Origin: an uncultured Collinsella sp.
GTDB lineage: Bacteria; Actinomycetota; Coriobacteriia; Coriobacteriales; Coriobacteriaceae
Reading direction: 5' to 3'
NCBI GenBank assembly: GCA_900541035.1
Contig: UQIN01000015.1
Location: forward strand, 1-64,000
Length of the DNA stretch: 64,000 nt
Position numbers and translations under genes: made by a program. The notes under the pieces were generated by a model, which searched no databases, was not told the DNA's origin, and worked only from the letters and a program-made list of their open reading frames with translations. Within the stretch, counting starts at the first letter, position 1, and every line of letters begins with the position of its first letter. Positions 25,607-35,400 of the stretch are shown piece after piece.

Positions 25607-26545
25607 CTATGCCGAGGCCTTGGCCTTGCGGCGCTTGCGGACCGCGTGGATCACGATATCCAGCAGCAACAGCACAATGGCCACGACCACGATGAGCACG
25701 GCAAACTCGCGCTTGCCCCAGTGGCGGCCGGCCAGCGACTTTTGCTTGTCGACGTCCTTCTTGTTGTACTTGGTGCGCACGCAATGCACCAGCAGGCGAT
25801 GGTCGTTCACGCCGTAGGGCGTGCAGGTGACGAGCGTCACCTTGTCGGCGCCGGGTTCGATGGTCAGCGACTCCATCTCCTCGGGCAGCACCACCTCGGA
25901 GTCCACCATCTTATAGGCGAGCGTCTTGTTCATGGTGTGCAGCAGCACCAGGTCGCCGGGCTCCAGCGAATGGATGTCGTCGAACATGCTCAGGTTGCGC
26001 ATACCCGAGTGCGCGGTGAGCACGCAATGCGTCGAGGTGCCGCCCACCGGCAGGCTCGTGCCTTCCAGGTGACCGACGCCCGCCATAAGGACTTCTTCGC
26101 TCGTGCCGTGGTAGATGGGCATGCTCACGTCGATGGAGGGGATCTCGACCCAGCTCATCATGGGGTCGCGGTCAAAGATGAGCTGCTGAGCGTAGGGCTC
26201 GATCTGGTCGGCGGGGAGCTCGGTGGCCTCGCCCGCCAGCTGCTCGTTAAAGGAGCGCGCCTGGAGCAGGATGCGCTCGCGCTCCTCGGCAGATAGCGCG
26301 TCCACGGTGCTGGACACGGTGCTGATCTGGTTGAACACGCCCGAGGCCTCGAGCCGGTCCAAGATCCACGGCCAGGTCATAAGGCCCACGCCAATAAGGA
26401 TAATGACGATGGTGATGAGCCGGTCGGCCCAGCGCGGCAGTCGCTTGCGGCGGCGTTTGGGCTTTGGTTGAGGTTTGGGCTGAGGGCTTGAGCCGCCGTT
26501 GGCCGCGGCGTTATTGCTCTTCATATGTTTGGCGCCCTGCACCAT
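25607..26545 (-). CDS. Class C sortase (pilus polymerase)
   Basis: A 312-residue membrane transpeptidase. An N-terminal proline/lysine-rich cytoplasmic tail and membrane helix (about 43-62) precede the sortase fold. The catalytic set is present: His in LTAHSGM, Cys in TLVTCTPYG and Arg in NDHRLLV. The C terminus has a second membrane helix and a basic tail, as in class C pilin polymerases. DRDPMMSWVEIP could be the lid. The ATG at 26545 follows AAAGGAGTG. Its substrates are most likely the three LPxTG-type proteins at 28.9-35.9 kb, but two unrelated genes lie between. Confidence 0.93.
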   Translation of the reverse strand: MVQGAKHMKSNNAAANGGSSPQPKPQPKPKRRRKRLPRWADRLITIVIILIGVGLMTWPWILDRLEASGVFNQISTVSSTVDALSAEERERILLQARSFNEQLAGEATELPADQIEPYAQQLIFDRDPMMSWVEIPSIDVSMPIYHGTSEEVLMAGVGHLEGTSLPVGGTSTHCVLTAHSGMRNLSMFDDIHSLEPGDLVLLHTMNKTLAYKMVDSEVVLPEEMESLTIEPGADKVTLVTCTPYGVNDHRLLVHCVRTKYNKKDVDKQKSLAGRHWGKREFAVLIVVVAIVLLLLDIVIHAVRKRRKAKASA

Positions 26546-26656
26546 CGCCAGTCACTCCTTTACAGCTCAGGTTGTCTAAACAAATAATAGCCGATTAGCG
26601 AGCTTCCGCGCCGGACAACGCAGCTAGACTGCACCGACCGGGCCACGTAACCCCAC

Positions 26657-27430
26657 TCAACCAATCAAGCCATATGTTGCTTTCATCGTCTCGAGCAACT
26701 GCGCCATCGTTACGCCCGCAACCCCAATCTGTTTCAGATTGACGTCGCCCACCTCACAATCTTTAACAAACGCAAGCATATCGTCCTTCAGTTCTCCGCG
26801 CAGGTCGACACCTTCCGACTCGCCAAGCAGCTGAGCAAGCCTCAGCGCATCGCGTTTATGCTTTTTTACCTTCTTCGAATCAACGTTCTCCCCCGCTTCC
26901 CTTCTGGCTTTTAGGTCGAGATACGCCTTCGCTTTGAACGGGACAATGTATTCCGTACCCAGGACCGAAACGCCGCCTACGGTCCGAATTCCCTGAAGAA
27001 ACAAGCTGTAGTAAGCATCGTCCAACAAAATTGCCGAAAGACTGCTTATGTTTTCATCAACGTGAATTGGCGCCACATCAATCCCCTCACGACCCTTTAG
27101 AAAGTCGGGGCACTTCGCGAAGAGTTCAATCATATGGGGATAACCCGGCCTCTTAGGCTCTGTAAACCGATAAAAACACGAGCCTTTACCTTCGCCCCAG
27201 CCGCAGCGGTAGCCGCCATCACGCACCAAAGTCCATATAGCTTCTGCCGTCTGAGGCAACCGGTCATCGGCAACAATTACCACATCAAAATCGTGAGTCG
27301 CCCTAAACGGAAGTCCCGCCTCCAAGAGCAAAATGTCGCATGCCGTGCCGCCGATAAGAGCATACGATCCTGCAGCTTTTTGCATATGCTGCTGAAATTC
27401 TTGGAGACCTTCTACAGCGCTTCTTGCCAT
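26657..27430 (-). CDS. Predicted nucleotidyltransferase, AbiEii-like toxin partner
   Basis: 257 residues. The N terminus has the nucleotidyltransferase pattern: YALIGGTACDIL followed by HDFDVVIVAD, giving the GG and DxD pair that bind nucleotide and metal. This suits the AbiEii/MenT-like group, in which the enzyme modifies tRNA or other targets. It overlaps the upstream winged-helix gene by 19 bases, so the two are coupled like AbiEi-AbiEii type IV toxin-antitoxin pairs. It lies between the pilin genes and the sortase. Toxin function is inferred from fold and pairing only. Confidence 0.7.
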   Translation of the reverse strand: MARSAVEGLQEFQQHMQKAAGSYALIGGTACDILLLEAGLPFRATHDFDVVIVADDRLPQTAEAIWTLVRDGGYRCGWGEGKGSCFYRFTEPKRPGYPHMIELFAKCPDFLKGREGIDVAPIHVDENISSLSAILLDDAYYSLFLQGIRTVGGVSVLGTEYIVPFKAKAYLDLKARREAGENVDSKKVKKHKRDALRLAQLLGESEGVDLRGELKDDMLAFVKDCEVGDVNLKQIGVAGVTMAQLLETMKATYGLIG

Positions 27431-28380
27431 GGATATTCCTTTCCAAACATACGATCGACTTCGAGCTGAATTCGCTCATCGTCGATGGCCGCCAAAGATA
27501 GCGCAAGCGAAATGTCGTCGACACGGGAGGAGCCGGCAAACACGGGCGCATAGCGCCACACTTGGATCATCGCCGTCTCGTTATCCGGCAACTCCCCGTC
27601 TGCGACTTCGAGGTCGCTCAGTTGACGCCATGTACTTCTTAAGACGGCCTTTTGTTCCATACCCGGCGCAGCGAGCATCGAACGCGCAGCGAGCGCCGTC
27701 TCCCCGGCGTCAACAAGATAGTCGACCTGCAGCGTCTTCCTTGCAAAAAAGACCTTCGAGACAGGCGAGGAGAGCTCTGCCATGTGCTCGCTGAGTAGAA
27801 GATCAACGGCGACAGGGAGCACAACGACACGTCGCTCGCAACGCTCGCGCCTCGCGAGCCCCCTGTCGACAAGCTCGGTTATGGCCTCACTCGCACGGCT
27901 TGCCGAGATCCCAAGCGCACGACAAAGGTCATAGGGACGATATGGCTCCTGGGCTACTCCCCAGATTGCGGCAGCCTGCGCGTTGGGTGACATCTTGGTC
28001 GCGTGATTGCGAAACCGGGCACCGCCCCTCTCCGTGCAGGCTGTGCCCATAAATGGAAGAAAAGCCTGTCTACCTGGGCAGACAAAGGGAATCCCTTGTG
28101 CGACCAATGCTTTGCGCTGGCGTGCATCGGCATCAGGAAACGAAACGACAACAGGAGTCTCCGCGCGCAAGGCTAGCTGACTATAGACCCTCTTAGCCTC
28201 GGGAAGCCCGACGCCAGTAGGCAAACTTGCAAGCAAAAACGAAAAACCGTTTGCGTCAACAGCGCGGACCTCAATCGCCCGCAGATGCAGCGGCAAGCGT
28301 GCGGATCCAGGCCAATTTTTGGTCTTGGCAGAGAGGCCTAGTGCTTCTTGTAAGTAGATTAGCGCTTCGTTCATTTCCAT
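27412..28380 (-). CDS. Winged-helix protein paired with the nucleotidyltransferase (AbiEi-like antitoxin candidate)
   Basis: 322 residues. A central winged helix is visible (YRPYDLCRALGISASRASEAITELVDRGLARRE). The flanks are an N-terminal alpha/beta region containing VVVSFPDADARQRKALVAQGIPFV and a C-terminal region that meets the partner. The overlap with the downstream nucleotidyltransferase supports a functional pair. Two in-frame ATGs (28380 and 28374) are possible; neither has a strong ribosome binding site. Upstream is an unusually AT-rich promoter-like stretch. It could also be a plain MarR-like regulator. Confidence 0.65.
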   Translation of the reverse strand: MEMNEALIYLQEALGLSAKTKNWPGSARLPLHLRAIEVRAVDANGFSFLLASLPTGVGLPEAKRVYSQLALRAETPVVVSFPDADARQRKALVAQGIPFVCPGRQAFLPFMGTACTERGGARFRNHATKMSPNAQAAAIWGVAQEPYRPYDLCRALGISASRASEAITELVDRGLARRERCERRVVVLPVAVDLLLSEHMAELSSPVSKVFFARKTLQVDYLVDAGETALAARSMLAAPGMEQKAVLRSTWRQLSDLEVADGELPDNETAMIQVWRYAPVFAGSSRVDDISLALSLAAIDDERIQLEVDRMFGKEYPWQEAL

Positions 28381-28752
28381 CGTTTTCGTTTGATTCCATT
28401 TTTAATTGGAATTATACATAATTTTCGGAATTGACGAGATTCCTTTCGTGCGTAAGCCCGCATTTGAGTTTTCAAAATGTCCCGAATCGGCGGGGCGATT
28501 CGGGATACAATGTCAATAGGAAACGACGCACCCCGCGTAAGTACTTTGGAGCGCGGGCGGCCTAGTTTTCTGGTTTTGTTAAATGCCCGGGCCTCTAACC
28601 CCGGGCATTTTAATTTGCACGCGCGGCGCAAATGCCTTCTACCGTCCGCACCGCGCGTGCGCCTACGAACCTTAAACCGAACCTCATACGAGTCAAGAAA
28701 CGCGATGACGAACGTGCCCGCATCGGACGATGGAGGCTGGCCGCGTTGTCCC
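28381..28752. other. Gap with three hairpins; possible small RNA
   Basis: No credible protein gene. It holds a perfect 8-bp hairpin (28481-28504), a TACAAT box (28506-28511), a CCCGCG/CGCGGG pair (28532-28557) and an intrinsic terminator (28581-28615) on the plus strand. The frame 28477-28884 (+) has no ribosome binding site and crosses two terminators, so I do not call it. Confidence 0.45.
28581..28615 (+). terminator. Intrinsic terminator of a possible small RNA
   Basis: A perfect 11-bp stem (28581-28591 with 28600-28610) with an 8-base loop, followed by TTTTAATTT counting the end of the stem. There is no plus-strand protein gene before it. Confidence 0.65.
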
Positions 28753-28791
28753 AAAAAGAACGGGGCAGACTCCAGTGCGGAGTCTGCCCCG
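28753..28791 (-). terminator. Rho-independent terminator of the pilus operon
   Basis: A perfect 13-bp stem (arms 28761-28773 and 28779-28791) is followed on the minus strand by TTCTTTTT. It lies 100 bases after the last pilin stop codon, so the sortase is on another transcript. Confidence 0.9.
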
Positions 28792-28891
28792 AAAAGAGAA
28801 TGGCAAAGCAAGAACGTGGATGGACGAGAAAAGTGTCCGCAAGTCTCATGGCCATCACATCCCACCTGCCAAAGGGATGGATGAGTGAGCG

Positions 28892-30658
28892 TTACTCCTG
28901 CTCGGACTCCTCAGCCTGCTTACGGCTGCGGATGAGGTGCGCCACGCCGATGCACAGCACCGCGCCACCAGCGATCCAAGTGAAGGTCACGCCGTTAAGG
29001 CCGGTCAGCGGGAGGTTGGAGCCCTTCTTATCGGTAACGGTGAGGTGCACCATGCCGTCAGTGGAGTTTTCGACTTTGACGAGCGTCTGATTGTCTCCAT
29101 CAGTTACCTTAGCCTTAGGGGTAACCACGGTGGTGTCGTTCTCGGAAAGCTCACCGCTTGTAATGGTGAACGTGATGCCTTTGTCGCCGTGAGAGTTATC
29201 GTAGCCAGGTGCGGGCGTGACCTCTGTGAGGACATAAGTGCCCTCATCGAGACCGACAACGTTAATCTTGCCGCTGGAATCCGTGGTAAGCTTGGCTTTC
29301 TCGGCGTTCGTCTGTTTTACACCGGTGCAATCGATGAACATATTCTCGAGTTCGCCCTCGTCGTTCTTCTCCTGCAGCTTGAACACAACACCGGAGAGCT
29401 TCTTAGGGGTTTCCTCATTACCAACCTTGGTGACGTCAATGCCGTAGGTGTAGTCGTAGGCGGGATGCACGACTGTTGTACCTGTTTCGTTAGAGTGGGG
29501 GTTATTGGAATAGGTCAGAGTAACGGTATTCTTCTGGCCTTTACCGAGTATATCGGCGTTAACCTTAGTAGGGTTGAGCTTTGCCTTATAGTTCACATAG
29601 ATTTTGGAGCTACCACTAACGGTAATATCCTTATCCTTGTCAGATTTAATTTCTCCCTTAAGGTTGTCAAAAGAAACAACAAGCTCGTTCTTTCCTTGAT
29701 CAGTGACGTAGTTCGCAGTGTAGTAGCCTTCCTTGACCTTAGCATTGTCAATCTTGACCTCAACAACAGGTTTACCGTCGGAGAGGTTGGGAACCATCGT
29801 AGAAGGCAGATCATCAGTAAAGGTATAGCTGTACTTTTCGTAAGTATTGATATTGCTGGCCACGGTACCTGCAAGCTGGTACTCAATCAGCTGGTCGGAT
29901 GCAGAGTCCGCAACCCTATTGGGCGCCTCGAAAACGTCCTTGTTCCTATCTGTCACAAAACTACCGTTGTTATCGTCCTTGACTGCCTTGGTAACGCTGG
30001 GGACATCCTTCTTGGGCTCCACCTTTACATCTTCGCCACCGACGACAGCGAAGATCGGTGAAGTGTAAGCGTCTTTATTGCGATCTGCTCCAGTAGTTGC
30101 ACCGACCGACTTCGTTTCAAAGAGCCAGTAGCCGGCATCGATGCCCTCAAATGTTCCCGGGGTATCACTCTTCGCATCTGTCCACGTCTGGCCTTCAAGC
30201 GACTTAGCAATCATGTCGAGCACACTTCCGGCATTGACGTTATTGCCCACAACTTCAGAACTGTGGTTATTGATGAAGTTGACCCATGCCTGAGCGGAAT
30301 TATCGTTAGGCAAATCACTAGGTTTAGAACCATTATCAACATTATCAAACGCCGCAGTCACTGCAGCCTTCACGGAATTATTTGCCCAATCAATATCGGA
30401 AAGGGTCTTATCGCCAGTGGAATCCCAGACTCCCTCGCTCTTCTGGTCCTGCGTAACCTTAGCCTTGAAAATCTGGATACCCTTAAAGGTCGTATCCTTG
30501 TAGGTCTCCTCATTAATCGTCACGTTGCCACTCGTCGTAGCCACCGGCGTACCCTCAGCAAACGCCATACTCACCGGCGCCATCACGCCGCCGAAGCTCA
30601 GCGCTGCGGTGAGGCCGGCGGTTACTGCCAGGCGTGCGATGTTCTTGTTCATGCTCAT
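28892..30658 (-). CDS. LPxTG-anchored pilin, third gene of the pilus operon
   Basis: A 588-residue secreted protein. It has a signal peptide (MNKNIARLAVTAGLTAALSF..., cut near AFAEG) and a D2-type fimbrial isopeptide domain in the middle. A Cna-B/SpaA domain with the E-box-like YVLTEVTPAPGYD comes near the C terminus. The sorting signal is LPLTG, then a hydrophobic helix and RSRKQ tail. GGEDVKVEPKKDVPS resembles the pilin motif whose lysine is linked by sortase C. The start MSMNKN (30658) follows GGAGGAAAAG; upstream ATGs lack a site. Its base composition is visibly more AT-rich than the gene before it. It is a backbone or ancillary pilin. Confidence 0.9.
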   Translation of the reverse strand: MSMNKNIARLAVTAGLTAALSFGGVMAPVSMAFAEGTPVATTSGNVTINEETYKDTTFKGIQIFKAKVTQDQKSEGVWDSTGDKTLSDIDWANNSVKAAVTAAFDNVDNGSKPSDLPNDNSAQAWVNFINNHSSEVVGNNVNAGSVLDMIAKSLEGQTWTDAKSDTPGTFEGIDAGYWLFETKSVGATTGADRNKDAYTSPIFAVVGGEDVKVEPKKDVPSVTKAVKDDNNGSFVTDRNKDVFEAPNRVADSASDQLIEYQLAGTVASNINTYEKYSYTFTDDLPSTMVPNLSDGKPVVEVKIDNAKVKEGYYTANYVTDQGKNELVVSFDNLKGEIKSDKDKDITVSGSSKIYVNYKAKLNPTKVNADILGKGQKNTVTLTYSNNPHSNETGTTVVHPAYDYTYGIDVTKVGNEETPKKLSGVVFKLQEKNDEGELENMFIDCTGVKQTNAEKAKLTTDSSGKINVVGLDEGTYVLTEVTPAPGYDNSHGDKGITFTITSGELSENDTTVVTPKAKVTDGDNQTLVKVENSTDGMVHLTVTDKKGSNLPLTGLNGVTFTWIAGGAVLCIGVAHLIRSRKQAEESEQE

Positions 30659-30766
30659 CTTCTTTTCCTCCGTTTTCCGGTTGGTTCTCATTCGATCGGT
30701 CATCATCTGTCTGTGTCTTAGCATCTACTTCGCTACGTCTCGCCCCGCTCTCTGTGGGGCTGCCAG

Positions 30767-32437
30767 CTACTCTTTATGGCTGCCACCTCCCCGCTTGACC
30801 AGGAGCGCGACCACGATGAGCGCGGCTCCGGCGACCGCTGCGGCGGCCGCGGCGTACATTGCCATATCGCCAGTCGAGGGCATAAAGCCTCCGGTGGTAA
30901 TGCTAGGGGGTGTGCCGGTTGGCGTGTTGATGAGCGACGCCTCCAGGCTGCCCGTCGACCCGTCCGCGCTGTCGGCGCGCAGGGGCGACTCGGCCGTGAT
31001 GGTGAGCTTGGGCTTGGCGGCGGCCACCTGGTCGACGTCCAGGCCCTCGGCGTTGACCGTCACGGAGCGCACGCCCTCAAAGGCGGTGTAGCCCTTGGGC
31101 GCCTTGAGCTCGCGGACCTCCAGTTTGCCCGAGTCCACGCCCGAGACGGTCACGCGGCCGTCCTCGCCCGTGGTGACGGTGGCCTTGCCCTCCGCATCCC
31201 ACGTGCCGTCGGCCGACAGCGTGCGGCCGCGGTCGTCGGCGATGCTCAGGACCGCCCCGGCAAGCGGCTTGTCACCGTCGCTGCCGCGCTTGGTGAGCGC
31301 GAGATCCCAGGTGTAGGCGCACGCGTCGTCGCTCGGCGTGCGGGTGAAGCCGGCGTCGCCGGACTGGTCGGCAAAGGGAGAGCGCGGGTAGCGCAGGTAG
31401 ACCTCGTTGGGGTTGCCCTTCGCGATGCCGTGGTTGCATGCGCTGTTGAGCGGCGCATTGTACACGGCGACCACGCGGGCGCCCGCGGTGAAGACGTCGG
31501 CCCCGCCGAGCGCGGCGACCAGGTCGTCGGTGCGCACGGTGAAGGTCTTACCGTCGGCCGCTACCTTGGTGGCGCACTGGGCCGTGATGTCGGTCCAGCC
31601 CTTCGCGGGCTCGGTGCCGGCGCGGCCGTCCTTACCGGCCGAGACGGCGTCGAAGCCGCCGTCCACGCCCGCCGCCACGTACACGCGCATGCTCGCGGCC
31701 ACCTTGGAGGGGTCGAGTCCCGCGCTCATGGTGTCGACGAACCGCACCGTATAGGTGTCGTAGGCGGTAAGACCCGCCGGGACCGTGGCCGAGAGGCGCC
31801 AGTACAGGTCGTCGGCGACCGTGGCGTCGGCGGCCTTCTGCCAGACGGCGGTGCCGTCCTCCAGCACGTGCTTGGCGACCTTGGGGGTCGCCGCCTTGGG
31901 CTTGACGGTGACGGCGCTGCCGCCCACCAGGGCCATGATCGGCGCGGTGCCGGCCTCGCCCTGGGCGATGGCGTCGTCGTCGGCGACGATGAGCCAGTAG
32001 CCACAGGGCAGCTCGGCCGCCGTGCCCGCGTTGAGGGCCACGGACTCGGCGTCAGAGCTCTGGAGGGAACGAGCGAGCTGTGCGCTCAGCGCGCTCGTAA
32101 GGTGGGAATCGGTGTTGAGCCACTCGGCAGCTTCCTGCGCGGTGGTCTGGGAATTGGACATGCCGGCGCTGTGCAGCACGGGCAGGACGGCGTCGCGCGC
32201 GGCGTCGCTTGCCCAGGCGAGGTCGGTGGCGATCTTGGCGTCGCTGTCGCCGTCGACGACGTTGGCGCTAAAGATCTGGTAGGCGTCGTAGCTGCTCGCC
32301 ACGGTGCCGCTCACCGTGATGGAACCGGTCGAGGTCGGCGCGGCCTGCGCGGATGCGGGGAACACAACCGCGCAGGTGCCAATCAGGAGGGCAAGCAGCG
32401 CAAACAAGATCGGGAAGGAGCAAACTTTCTTATTCAC
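30767..32437 (-). CDS. LPxTG-like pilin, second gene of the pilus operon
   Basis: A 556-residue secreted protein. A signal peptide (FPILFALLALLIGTCAVVF, cut near AQAAP) is followed by a D2-type domain (LYWRLSATVPAGLTAYDTY) and a Cna-B domain with the E-box-like LEVRELKAPKGYT. The sorting signal is MPSTG, then a hydrophobic helix and KRGGG tail. GGSAVTVKPKAATP resembles a pilin motif. The GTG start at 32437 overlaps the previous stop by 8 bases and lies behind GGGAGGTGAG inside that gene. The gene is strikingly GC-rich compared with the genes on both sides, which suggests separate origins. The long open frame antisense to it is an effect of this GC bias. Confidence 0.9.
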   Translation of the reverse strand: MNKKVCSFPILFALLALLIGTCAVVFPASAQAAPTSTGSITVSGTVASSYDAYQIFSANVVDGDSDAKIATDLAWASDAARDAVLPVLHSAGMSNSQTTAQEAAEWLNTDSHLTSALSAQLARSLQSSDAESVALNAGTAAELPCGYWLIVADDDAIAQGEAGTAPIMALVGGSAVTVKPKAATPKVAKHVLEDGTAVWQKAADATVADDLYWRLSATVPAGLTAYDTYTVRFVDTMSAGLDPSKVAASMRVYVAAGVDGGFDAVSAGKDGRAGTEPAKGWTDITAQCATKVAADGKTFTVRTDDLVAALGGADVFTAGARVVAVYNAPLNSACNHGIAKGNPNEVYLRYPRSPFADQSGDAGFTRTPSDDACAYTWDLALTKRGSDGDKPLAGAVLSIADDRGRTLSADGTWDAEGKATVTTGEDGRVTVSGVDSGKLEVRELKAPKGYTAFEGVRSVTVNAEGLDVDQVAAAKPKLTITAESPLRADSADGSTGSLEASLINTPTGTPPSITTGGFMPSTGDMAMYAAAAAAVAGAALIVVALLVKRGGGSHKE

Positions 32438-35400
32438 GACGCTCACCTCCCTTCGCATTCGCCTTGCGACGAATGTGCATCCAGGCCGCAGCAGCGCAAA
32501 GCACCGCCGCGCCGGCAAGGTACGTCAGAGTGATGCCCGACATACCAGAAAGGGGCAAAGAGGTGGAGTAGGTGTTGGTGAAGGTGGGGGTGGAGTCGTC
32601 GGTGAGTTTGTGGTCCGTGTCGGTGGTCACTTCATTGCCGTCACGATCCCGAATCTGCTTGTAGGTCGCAGTGACGTTGATCTTGTGGTCAGTGTTATCA
32701 ACTGCATTGACCGTAATCTGATAGACCGACTTGTCGTACTTATAGTGCGCAAACGGCGTGTTCGGCTGCTGTTCGCGGACGTAATAAGTAAAGGTCTTGC
32801 TTGCACCGCGGCCAGTGGAGTCAGCCGGAAGTTTGTTGAGTTGATCGAGTTTGTACTCGATCTTGTCGAAGCTCAGGGTCTGGGACTTGCCGCCGTCGGC
32901 AGTGGTGATAATCTCGCCGTCGGGGTCGGTCATAACCGTCTTGGGACTATCGAAGTTCTCGTTATCCGCAAACTCGAGCGTGAACTCCTTCATCTCGCCA
33001 CCCTTAACGACCTTGGTCGCCTTAGGGATCCAAACGCCAGTCGAGTCGTACGCGGTACATACGTTAGTGAAAGTCGCCGAACCGTCCTCACAGATAATTT
33101 GATAATAGCCGTCGACATTCTTCGCGACACTCCACGTTTTTTTGTTAATCCACTTCCCAGACTTATCGAGTTCGTACTTGGTCCCGTTGACGTCTGTAAT
33201 CGTGTAGTTATGGATGAGAAGTTCCTTCTCTTCGTTCGGATTATTTTTACTCGGAACAGTCATGAGCTTGGTCGGCTTATCCTGGGTCCGTACCACAATC
33301 TCATACACACTGGAGTCGCACGTGATGTCAGGATCATCGCCGGCATCTTCGACCAAGTAGTATGTGATTTCGTTACCCGTGCCACCCGTTGCGAACTGTT
33401 CACCAAGGTCAAACGTGATATTGCCGCTTGCATCATTTTTTGCAGTTCCAACCTCGGTGCAAACGTTACGATTGAATGTCGCGCTAGCCAAAGGGTCGGT
33501 TGAGTCCTTGCGGTAGACCCTAAAGGTAAACTGATTCTCTTCGAGCCCCTCGTTCACATTTGTCTGCGAATTACGTAGTACCTTGGTCGCCTTGAGCTTG
33601 AGGCTCGGATAGACATACGTGTCCTCAGGCACGCCCATGTACAGGTCGCCGTTCGACATGATGCCGCCGCCATGGTCCCAGGAATAGTTGCCGGTGATGA
33701 ACGTTGTCGCAACTTTTTGCGCATTGATCGCGGCTTCGTCTTGAGCTGTAACACCCGAGCTCAGGCCGATGCTTTTATATACCTGCACGCCACCGTTAGC
33801 GGGGATAGTAATGGCTTGCGTAAGCTCTTTACTTCCCTTGTATTTGGCGTCACCGCCGCCAAGCATTTTGCCAATCACCGCCGCGATCGGGGTCTTATGA
33901 TCCTCCGCCGCAAGGAAGAAGTCCGCGTGGCCGTTTTCGCGAAACTCTTTGGCATTGTAGGCGTCAGCATCCTGGTTCTTTTTGTGTTCAAGGCCTTCGT
34001 AGCCACCAGCGGATAGGTGAGGGGTGCCTTCGTTACCGCTATTCGTTTCAGAATTATAATCAGCTTTTGCGTCCTGCTGATCTTTGGCAGACGAATTGCC
34101 AAAGATTGCTGTGCCCTCAGTGTTCGTTACCAACGTCTTGCCCGTAGGGCAGACTGCAACGCCACCGCCATAGCCGCCAGCGGTATTGGCGCTAATGTAC
34201 GAGTTATATATGAATAGCCTACCAGCAGTCTTCTCCTTGCCCAAATCCGAGTTTCCCTGGACAAAGATACCGCCTCCGCCCCAGTCAAAGCGAGACATGC
34301 AAGAGTTATTAGTGATGTAGACTGGGCTATCGTTTGACGACCCATTTATCATCGCGTCAACCATCTGGCCCACTCGAATGCCAGCACCTTCAGATCGGTA
34401 GCTCACGTTAGAGGCAATAATTCCTCCCGTGATTTTCAGCCACGCCATACCCGTACGGGATTGCTCATTACGGTCGACATCCGTGACATAAACGCCGCCG
34501 CCTGCTTCCTCAGAATAGTTGCCCGTGATCTGGCCGCCCGAAATGGTGACATGAGTACCGTTTCTAGCGGCAAGTCCAGCGCCGCCATGATCGCCATAAC
34601 CATCATGGCCACAGAAATTGGCATATTTATTGTTCGTAATGTAACCGCCGGAAACAGTAACGCTGCCGCCATATTCGGCCATGATGCCGCCACCAAAGCC
34701 AGCAGAATCAAGCGTGCTGTTGCCGGAGATTACGCCATTAGTTATGGTGACCGTGGAGCCTTTAGCATACACACCGCCGCCACTAGGAGCACTATTGCCG
34801 GCAATTACGCCACCGGTCACATTAAGGGTCGAGGCACTACCTTTATCGTTGGACACCATAATGCCCGCGCCCGAGCTAGAAGCGCCACAAACATAGCCGC
34901 CGCTCATGTTGACGGTAGAGCCGTTCTCGGCATAGACCAAGCTGCTAACCCTGCCGCCTTTCTTTTGCGTGATCACGCCGCTCACAAGGTTAAACGAGCC
35001 CTTGCCGTTGTTGTTATACAGATTGATGAGCCTTAGATTTGCGTTGCCGCTGCACGCCACGATGGCGCCTTTAATATCAACGTCATGTTTGACAAGCGTC
35101 TCGGTTGTCCCTGTACCACTTGGGGTCGATTTGGTCACGTAGTAGGTAAGATTAGACGGAATGCCATCAACGTAATTTAGCTCGGCTTTCTTGCCATAAT
35201 TATCGGGATTCAGGTACTGCCCCTGATCAGTAAGCTGCTGGCCCTCGATGAGCGTCTCATTCGCCTGTGCGGAATCCTTAATTGTAAGTGTTGCGCCGTT
35301 AGCAATATCAAATAACGGCTTGTCGGTGTTCAAGCACTTAATCTTATGACCGTTTAGGTCAAGGGTGATATTGATAGGGTTATCGTCAGTTTGTTCAAGC

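Noticed and set aside
28477..28884. 135-codon plus-strand frame
   Set aside because: No ribosome binding site, atypical composition, and it spans two intrinsic terminators.
30776..32533. 585-codon plus-strand frame antisense to the GC-rich pilin
   Set aside because: Produced by the extreme GC content of that gene; the minus-strand product has a signal peptide and a sorting signal.
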